From Cypionkella sp. (GTDB lineage Bacteria; Pseudomonadota; Alphaproteobacteria; Rhodobacterales; Rhodobacteraceae), in NCBI RefSeq assembly GCF_028290025.1, contig NZ_JAQGKQ010000042.1:1-38292 (forward strand): a stretch of DNA of 38,292 nt. The letters are read 5' to 3'. The notes below the pieces were generated by a model that made no database searches, was not told the origin of the DNA, and saw only the letters and a program-made list of their open reading frames with translations. Every line of letters begins with the position of its first letter. Within the stretch, counting starts at the first letter, position 1. Below, piece by piece: positions 32,275 to 38,292 of the stretch. A program made the position numbers and the translations under genes.

Positions 32275-33149
32275 TCAGAATATACCCCAGTCCTTGGGGA
32301 GTGGGTTCTCTGCTGCTTCAGGCTCGGCCACATTCACTATGGTGATGACCTGCTTTTCACTCGCGGGAGTTTTGACAGTTTCTACCCTGCCGATGCCAGG
32401 TATAGGTGTCGCGACATTTTCGTCGTCGCCGAGCCGGGACCGGATCACCTCGAGAGCCGCCTTGCGCGGCTTTTTGACCGAGGCTGGAGTCCATTCTCTA
32501 TTCCAGCCAGATCGAACCCCCCGCCGGTTCAACAACTTGGCTAGCGCTGGCCCTGACAGATCGGAGTATGACGGGTCTTCGGCTATGATATCGGCAATTT
32601 GAAACACAATGTCATCAGAACGCTGACCACGCACCCTGGCTGACGCCTTCGCCGCGGCCAACTTATCACCGGGAGAACCGAGAACAACACCGGCATCCTT
32701 ACGACCCTTCAACGCCTTCTTGGTGCCATCACTGATGTTTTTCGCGCCAGCAGCGCCACGCCTGATATGCTCCAAAACCTTCCGATAGTCGACAACGCCA
32801 CCATCGCGGATCGAGATGAGCGGCACCTGAAGCGTTCCTAAGGACGTAGAGATGGAGTGAAGGCTGCGATCAAGCCGGGTGAGGTCAGTAACCAACAAAC
32901 CAGCGCCTTCATTTTTTGCCTGCCTGATGGCGTCCATCAATCCGCTGCGTTTCGACGAATTTCTGTCTGATACAGCTGAACCCACATCCTCATAGATAAG
33001 ACACAGATAAGACCATGATCTTGACAGAACTCTCTTATCTTCTCAGCTTGACGTTCGAGCCCATCCACTTTCGTGTCCTGACTCTCCGTTGATACCCGTA
33101 TGTAACCAACGACTGTGCTAGGTAGGGGTTGGGCTGTTACTGGGGTCAT
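32275..33149 (-). pseudogene. serine recombinase (resolvase/invertase family) with a 2-bp frameshift
   Basis: The N-terminal part (MTPVTAQPLPSTVVGYIRVS at 33149, catalytic Ser in RVSTESQ, DGLERQAEKIREFCQDHGL) and the larger C-terminal part (EDVGSAVSDRNSSKRSGLMDAIRQ, LLVTDLTRLDRS, GAAGAKNISDGTKKALKGRKDAG) are in different frames. The break is at about 33004-33010, where GTGT replaces GT: removing two bases gives ICLIYEDVGSAVSDR. It looks like dinucleotide slippage. The rest has no further stop, so the break may be recent. The repaired protein would be about 290 residues, with the catalytic domain followed by a DNA-binding tail. It is convergent with the HTH gene and sits at the end of the island next to dnaE2. 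Confidence 0.83.
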
Positions 33150-33345
33150 GGTGTGGGCCTTTAGGTGGAGCAATAGCATACGGTTTTGTATCTGGACGTC
33201 GCGGTTTCATGTAATTGGTCCTGTATGGGTTCAATTACAAGTATGATCAGTCCATTTGCATATGCTATGATAATGGAGCATTTGCAGGTTTTGACTGATG
33301 GGAGTGCCGGATTAGAGGCCAGTAGCTTCAATGCCCGATTCAGCT

Positions 33346-36300
33346 TCAATGAAAATCCCGGCTCGGAAACAGCACCTTCGCCTGTTCCCTCGGATGATGC
33401 GCTGACCTGACACTGCCGCCGACGGGGCGCTTGGTCTCATCGGCGCGTCCATCATTGGCCTCGATCATCACCGGTCGCCCGAGAGTTGACAGCAGCGGCG
33501 AGATATCCTCAATCCGCTCGGCGATGAGATGCACCACTGGGCCGTCGCGCTCGATCCGGCCAGTGACGCGTAGCAGACGACCTGCGATCACGGCTTTGCG
33601 GAAGATTTCATAGACCTGCTTCCAGACCACCACATTCGCGGTGCCGGTCTCGTCCTCCAGCGTCAGGAAGATCACGCCTGACGCGGTGCCAGGGCGCTGG
33701 CGGGTGATGACGAGGCCGGTGATGGTGACACGGCCTTTGCTCACTTGCAGGCGATCATGCGGCAGGCTTTCGGGCAGCTTTGGGCGCAGCAGTTCCACGG
33801 GGTGTGCGCGCAGTGAGAGGCGCAGCGAGAGATAATCTTCGATGACTTCATGGCCCAAAGTCATCTGTGGTAAGGTCACGACAGGCTCCACGCCACCCTC
33901 GCCATCCGCACCGAACAGCGGCAAAGGTGCGGGCCCCGCCAGCGCCTTGGCATCCCAAAGCGCGCTGCGACGGTTTACGCCCAAAGACGCAAACGCATCC
34001 GCTTCGGCCAAACGCTCCAACACCGCAGGTCGCACGCCTGCCCTGCGCCACAGGCTTTCGACATCAGAATAGCCATTGCCGCGCGAGGTTGAGATCCAGA
34101 CGGCATCCTCCTCGCGCATACCTTTGATCTGACGAAACCCCAGCCGCAGCGCCAGCGCCCCATCTTGGCGCGGCTCGATGGTGCAGTCCCAGAACGAATG
34201 GTTGACCGAGACCGGGCGCACCTCGACATCATGATCGCGGGCATCGCGCACCAGTTGGGCAGGTGCATAAAACCCCATCGGCTGGCTGTTCAGCAGGGCG
34301 CAGGTGAAGATCGCTTGGTGATGGCACTTCAGCCAGGACGAGATGTAGACCAGCCGCGCAAAGCTCGCCGCATGGCTTTCTGGGAAACCGTAGCTGCCAA
34401 AGCCCTCTATCTGCGCAAAACAGCGGGTGGCAAAGTCGCCGTCGTAGCCGCGTGACAGCATGCCGGAGATGAAGCGATCACGGAAACCGCCGATGGTGCC
34501 CATGCGCTTGAAGGTCGCGAGCGAGCGGCGCAGTCGGTCGGCTTCGGCTGGGGTGAACCCTGCCGCGACCACAGCAATCTGCATCGCCTGCTCTTGGAAC
34601 AAGGGCACGCCATAGGTGCGCCCAAGCACCTCCATCAGTGCAGGCCCAAGGTCTTCAACCTTCTCCTTGCCTTGGCGGCGGTTGATATAGGGATGCACCA
34701 TGCCGCCTTGGATCGGGCCGGGTCGGACGATGGCGACCTCGCAAACCAGATCGTAGAATTTGCGCGGCCGCATCCGGGGCAAAAAGTTCAACTGCGCGCG
34801 GCTTTCGACCTGAAACGTGCCAATCGCATCGGCCCGACACAGCATATCGTAGACCACAGGATCTTCCGGCGGGACGTTGGCGAGGGTCTGATTTTTGCCG
34901 CGAAAATCCTTCAGCAAACCGAAAGCTTTGCGGATGCAGGTCAGCATGCCGAGGGCGAGGATATCAACCTTCAGCAACCCCAGCGCGTCGATGTCGTCTT
35001 TGTCCCACTCGATCACCGTGCGGTCATCCATCGCGGCGTTCTCGATCGGACACAGCTCATCAAGGCGCCCCTGAGTGATGACGAAGCCGCCAACATGCTG
35101 GCTGAGATGGCGCGGAAAGCCGATGATCTCGGCGATCAGCTGCCCTGCCAGCCTGACGCGCGGATCTGCGGGATCAATGCCCGCCTCGCGCATACGGTCT
35201 TCCCCCGGTGCCGCCGAGGACCAACCCCAGATTTGACCCGACAGCCGCGCGATGACGTCTTGGCTTAAGCCCATCGCCTTGCCAACCTCCCGGATCGCGG
35301 CCCGGCTGCGCAGATGGATAACGGTCGCGGTCAGCCCGGCGCGGTGGCGGCCGTAGCGTTCATAGATCCACTGGATGACTTCCTCGCGGCGCTCGTGCTC
35401 GAAATCGACGTCAATGTCTGGCGGCTCGCCACGCTCTTTGCTGATAAAGCGCTCGAAAATCAGCGTGATGGATTCGGGTGGCACCTCGGTCACTCCAAGC
35501 AGATAGCAGACCACGGAGTTGGCGGCAGAACCGCGACCTTGGCAAAGGATGCCTTTTGAGCGGGCGAACTGCACGATGTCATGCACGGTGAGGAAATACG
35601 GTGCATATGCGATCTCGCGGATCAGGTTCAGCTCTTTCTCGACGCGGTGAATGATCTTGGGCGGCGCGCCATTGGGGTAGCGCCAATGCAAGCCTTCGCG
35701 CGACAGCCGCTCCAGCCGGGTCTGGGCGGGTTCGCCATCCCGTTCTTCATCAGGATATTGGTAGCGCAGATCGCCCAAGCTGAAAGCGCAGGTCGCCGCA
35801 ATCTCGACGGTGCGCTTGATGGCGGCTGGGTAGCGGTGAAACAGTCGCGCCATCTCCGATCCCGATTTGAGCCGGTGCTCGCCATTCGCCAATCGGCGGG
35901 TTCCGAGGGTGTCGATGGTGCAGCCTTCCCGCATGCAGGTCAGCACATCGGCCAGCGGCCTGCGCGCCGAGCGGTGCATCAACACCTCACCAAGTGCCAC
36001 CAGTGGCAGATTTGTTGTCTGCGATGTGCCCGCCAAACGGTCAAAGCGTTGCTGATCGCAGCCATCGTAGGAAGGTGCCGCGCCGAGATAGCTCTGCCCT
36101 GGAAACGCACGCGCGATACGGATCAGATCGGCTTTGGTGGATTTGGCATGACTGGCTTGCATCGGATCGGGCGGCACAGCAATCAGCACCATGCCGGTGC
36201 CCCAATCCAGCAGATCGGCTTGCGTCAGATGACATTGACCCTTCTCGGCGCGCTGTTTGCCGAGCGAGAGCAGCCGGGTCAGCCGTGACCAGGCGGTGAT

Positions 36301-36699
36301 GTCTTTTGGCAGGGCGATCCATTCCACGGCGCTGTCGGCAAAGCACAACCGCGCGCCTGCGATCAGCTTCGGCAAGGCGATGTCAGGCAGCGCAGGTGCC
36401 GCCGTCTCGCCGGTGAAATGCGGCACGGTTTGCCGGCTGGAATGATCCATCACCCGCTGTGATCGGATCTCGGGACCGTCCTGCACCGATTGTGTTGCTG
36501 CGTGGGCCTCATCTCGCAACCGGGTCAGCTCTTTCAACGCAGAAAACGCCCGCACCACGCCTGCGACGGAATTGCGGTCGGTGATGGCAATCGCCGCAAG
36601 CCCCAACTCAGCCGCGCGGGTAACCAGTTCTTCTGGATGCGACGCACCTTTGAGGAAGGTGAAGTTCGAGGTGACGCAGAGTTCAGCATAACTGGTCAT
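33346..36699 (-). CDS. dnaE2: error-prone DNA polymerase DnaE2 (ImuC)
   Basis: 1117 residues, normal for DnaE2. PHP domain at the N-terminus (YAELCVTSNFTFLKGASHPEEL, IAITDRNSVAG). Polymerase active site includes PPDIDVDFEHERREEVIQWIYERYG near residue 426 (paired Asp), GRGSAANSVVCYLLG and FPRHLSQHVGGFV. C-terminal OB fold ITGLVITRQRPGTASGVIFLTLEDETG, and the typical ending PSRDFH. DnaE2 is a C-family polymerase for damage-induced mutagenesis and lesion bypass, acting with ImuB. ATG overlaps the imuB stop (ATGA). The 3' end at 33346 is followed by 166 bp of AT-richer sequence without a recognised feature, then the broken recombinase. Confidence 0.95.
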   Translation of the reverse strand: MTSYAELCVTSNFTFLKGASHPEELVTRAAELGLAAIAITDRNSVAGVVRAFSALKELTRLRDEAHAATQSVQDGPEIRSQRVMDHSSRQTVPHFTGETAAPALPDIALPKLIAGARLCFADSAVEWIALPKDITAWSRLTRLLSLGKQRAEKGQCHLTQADLLDWGTGMVLIAVPPDPMQASHAKSTKADLIRIARAFPGQSYLGAAPSYDGCDQQRFDRLAGTSQTTNLPLVALGEVLMHRSARRPLADVLTCMREGCTIDTLGTRRLANGEHRLKSGSEMARLFHRYPAAIKRTVEIAATCAFSLGDLRYQYPDEERDGEPAQTRLERLSREGLHWRYPNGAPPKIIHRVEKELNLIREIAYAPYFLTVHDIVQFARSKGILCQGRGSAANSVVCYLLGVTEVPPESITLIFERFISKERGEPPDIDVDFEHERREEVIQWIYERYGRHRAGLTATVIHLRSRAAIREVGKAMGLSQDVIARLSGQIWGWSSAAPGEDRMREAGIDPADPRVRLAGQLIAEIIGFPRHLSQHVGGFVITQGRLDELCPIENAAMDDRTVIEWDKDDIDALGLLKVDILALGMLTCIRKAFGLLKDFRGKNQTLANVPPEDPVVYDMLCRADAIGTFQVESRAQLNFLPRMRPRKFYDLVCEVAIVRPGPIQGGMVHPYINRRQGKEKVEDLGPALMEVLGRTYGVPLFQEQAMQIAVVAAGFTPAEADRLRRSLATFKRMGTIGGFRDRFISGMLSRGYDGDFATRCFAQIEGFGSYGFPESHAASFARLVYISSWLKCHHQAIFTCALLNSQPMGFYAPAQLVRDARDHDVEVRPVSVNHSFWDCTIEPRQDGALALRLGFRQIKGMREEDAVWISTSRGNGYSDVESLWRRAGVRPAVLERLAEADAFASLGVNRRSALWDAKALAGPAPLPLFGADGEGGVEPVVTLPQMTLGHEVIEDYLSLRLSLRAHPVELLRPKLPESLPHDRLQVSKGRVTITGLVITRQRPGTASGVIFLTLEDETGTANVVVWKQVYEIFRKAVIAGRLLRVTGRIERDGPVVHLIAERIEDISPLLSTLGRPVMIEANDGRADETKRPVGGSVRSAHHPREQAKVLFPSRDFH

Positions 36700-38180
36700 G
36701 GGAATTCCCCATGCACATGCCAGCCCGGTGCCTGCGGCGTGTGAAACAGCCAGAGCCGCGGACCTTCTTGCGTCTCGACCCGCCAGTAATCGCGCAACCC
36801 GCTGCGCCAGGCGGGATCGTCAAACCACCATTCCGGCGTGATGCGTTCCGGGCCTTGCGCGCGCAGCGTGGTGAACCACATCCGCCGCCAGCGAAACCGG
36901 GCAGGAGGCGTGCCGGGGCGTTGGCCGACCACGTCCGATACGAACTCCGGCGGAAAGATTGTGATCGGGCGGGGTGCGACCTTGCGCGGGCCTGCGGGCT
37001 CAGCTGTGCTGTAGATCGCGGGCACCAGAGAGAAGCTTTTCTCCGGGATCTGGCTGTCGGCGGGGATCATCCGCAGCACGCGGTCAAAGCCCAACCGGTT
37101 GCCAACGCTGGAGAGCAAATCGGCCAGCGCGTCCTCGGTTTTGACAGCGTGCCCACCGCCAACCTGCTCGGGCGGCATCGGCTCCACGAGGGTGGCGGAG
37201 AGCCGCAAGCAATCAATGCCAAAGCCTGCATCGACCTCATCAACGCCTTTGGCAAACAGTGCTGCGATACGCGAAGCGTCTCGCATCGGGCGGGCGAGGC
37301 CGATCTCAACCTTGACCGTGCCGCGGTCCACCCGGCGCAATTCGAGCAGCACCCGGCGCGCGCCCATGTGATGCAGCGCGAGTTTGCTGCACAGCCGGTC
37401 CAACAACCGCGCCAGCCCCGCCATGACATCGCTCTGTAAACCGATCGGCTCTGGCAGCGTCATTCGCACGCCAAAATGCGGCGGCTCGGGTTCGGCCGAC
37501 ACCGATTCCGCCTGAATGCCCAAAGCCTGATCGAGCCGCAGCACCAAGCCCTGTCCAAACCGACGTGCCAGCGGCGCGCGCGGCAGATCAATCAGATCGG
37601 CGATGCGCGGCAATCCGACACGCGCCAAACCGTCGGCGGTGGCGTGGTCAATTCGCAGCGCGGAGACCGGCAGATGGCCGATACCTGCGGCGAGTTTACC
37701 ATCCGGCACGACGCCGCCCCCATGACGCACCAGCGCATATGCAGCGCCACGGCTGCCAGCAATCGCTGACACAGCCGACAGATCAGCCCGTGCGAGCCTT
37801 GCATCGAGATCAGCGCGCAGATCCGGCTCACCGCCAAACAGATGCGCCACGCCAGAGATATCGGCGACCAGACCGTCAACACCGTCAATGGCGATCATCG
37901 GCGAATACCGCGCGGCCCAGCGGCGTAAAACCTCCAGCGCGAGTTTCTGCGCTGGCAGATCAGCCGGTCGGGTTGCAAGCTCCGGGCAGATCGCGCGTGC
38001 ATCCGCCAGCGGCATGCCTTGGCGCAGACCTTTGGCTTCCGCCGCGCGGTTCAGGCAATGCAGATGTTCGGCGTTGCCAGCCCGCAGCACCAAAGCAAAC
38101 GCGCCCTCAACCGGGCGACGCCGCCGGCTCGTGTCGCTCGCGAGCCTCGGAAACCACAGTGAAAGCAGACGACGTGCCAT
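36696..38180 (-). CDS. imuB: ImuB, Y-family-like mutagenesis protein
   Basis: 494 residues, start MARRLLSLWFPRLASD. It has the Y-family polymerase fold (GMPLADARAICPEL, IDGVDGLVADISGVAHLFGGE, GLARVGLPRIADLIDLP) but lacks the full set of acidic catalytic residues, as in all ImuB. ImuB binds the beta clamp and recruits DnaE2 and ImuA to lesions. A clamp-binding motif is expected between the Y-like core and the C-terminus; I did not pinpoint it. The C-terminus (YWRVETQEGPRLWLFH, GWHVHGEFP) is typical. Start overlaps the end of imuA by about 74 bp; end overlaps dnaE2 by 4 bp. Confidence 0.93.
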   Translation of the reverse strand: MARRLLSLWFPRLASDTSRRRRPVEGAFALVLRAGNAEHLHCLNRAAEAKGLRQGMPLADARAICPELATRPADLPAQKLALEVLRRWAARYSPMIAIDGVDGLVADISGVAHLFGGEPDLRADLDARLARADLSAVSAIAGSRGAAYALVRHGGGVVPDGKLAAGIGHLPVSALRIDHATADGLARVGLPRIADLIDLPRAPLARRFGQGLVLRLDQALGIQAESVSAEPEPPHFGVRMTLPEPIGLQSDVMAGLARLLDRLCSKLALHHMGARRVLLELRRVDRGTVKVEIGLARPMRDASRIAALFAKGVDEVDAGFGIDCLRLSATLVEPMPPEQVGGGHAVKTEDALADLLSSVGNRLGFDRVLRMIPADSQIPEKSFSLVPAIYSTAEPAGPRKVAPRPITIFPPEFVSDVVGQRPGTPPARFRWRRMWFTTLRAQGPERITPEWWFDDPAWRSGLRDYWRVETQEGPRLWLFHTPQAPGWHVHGEFP

Positions 38181-38292
38181 TCCAGTCCAATACCCAAGCG
38201 CCGAGTGTTCCCTTTTTGTTCTTTGTAAGAGACCAATGATGCAGAGTCGAGTCCGCAGCAGAGCTGGGTGACGCTTCGCAGAGCCAACGGGA
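38107..38292 (-). CDS. imuA: ImuA, C-terminal end (cut by the window edge)
   Basis: On the minus strand a frame runs in from the window edge and stops at TGA 38109-38107, overlapping imuB in another frame. It reads SRWLCEASPSS, then HHWSLTKNKKGTLGAWVLDWN. This matches the C-terminus of ImuA (RecA-like SOS mutagenesis protein), where an SRW and a GAW-x3-W pattern are usual. The imuA-imuB-dnaE2 order is the standard cassette. Only about 61 codons are visible. Confidence 0.7.
   Translation of the reverse strand, partial: SRWLCEASPSSAADSTLHHWSLTKNKKGTLGAWVLDWNGTSSAFTVVSEARERHEPAASPG
38207..38221. promoter_or_regulatory. LexA-box-like direct repeat upstream of imuB
   Basis: GTTC-N7-GTTC, exactly the alphaproteobacterial LexA box, lies 27-41 bp before the imuB start but inside the apparent imuA coding end. 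It may add SOS control to imuB-dnaE2, or be a coincidence: about one such match is expected by chance in a window of this size. Confidence 0.4.

Overview
The window looks like a chromosome segment from an alphaproteobacterium of the Rhodobacteraceae (roseobacter group). Reasons: a methylated-amine cluster (mgsABC, gmaS, tmm) of the kind known from marine roseobacters, an EcfG-type stress promoter, an imuA-imuB-dnaE2 mutagenesis cassette, and protein sequences typical of that family. The taxon is inferred from gene content; no database was searched.

Region 1 (1-14.4 kb) is metabolic. N-methylglutamate synthase (mgsA, mgsB, mgsC) is followed by gamma-glutamylmethylamide synthetase (gmaS). A perfect 21-bp-arm hairpin lies between gmaS and the convergent trimethylamine monooxygenase (tmm). 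Together these can turn trimethylamine to TMAO and pass monomethylamine into gamma-glutamylmethylamide and N-methylglutamate. A ureohydrolase (agmatinase family) diverges from tmm. Next comes a GntR/FCD-regulated cassette: DUF1330 on one side, and DUF1185, alpha/beta hydrolase, flavin reductase with a decayed Nudix-like tail, luciferase-like monooxygenase and aldehyde dehydrogenase on the other, then an Fsr-type MFS exporter. Its layout recalls the Rut pathway, but the substrate is unknown.

Region 2 (14.4-15.3 kb) holds a DUF892/YciF stress protein behind an EcfG-like promoter, a terminator, and a displaced 3' piece of a tRNA-Phe gene that marks an integration junction.

Region 3 (15.3-33.3 kb) is a defence island with a tyrosine integrase at its edge. 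It contains a 5'-truncated fic gene; a type II-C CRISPR-Cas9 locus (20 repeats, cas2, a cas1 whose 5' end is out of frame, a 1065-residue cas9 and a tracrRNA located by its anti-repeat); a 5'-truncated, frameshifted hsdR remnant; a tight four-gene membrane operon that looks like an undescribed relative of Zorya (MotA/TolQ-like channel protein, OmpA-like protein fused to an intact staphylococcal-type nuclease, vWA-like membrane protein, four-helix membrane protein with coiled coils); a GmrSD-type DUF262/HNH gene with a small overlapping partner; a divergent HTH regulator with palindromic operators; and a serine recombinase broken by a 2-bp slip.

Region 4 (33.3 kb to the end) is the mutagenesis cassette dnaE2-imuB-imuA on the minus strand, with imuA cut by the window edge and a LexA-box-like direct repeat just upstream of imuB.

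The strongest candidate for a new system is the four-gene operon at 24320-29221. Its nuclease is predicted to sit on the periplasmic side of a peptidoglycan-anchored, possibly ion-driven complex.
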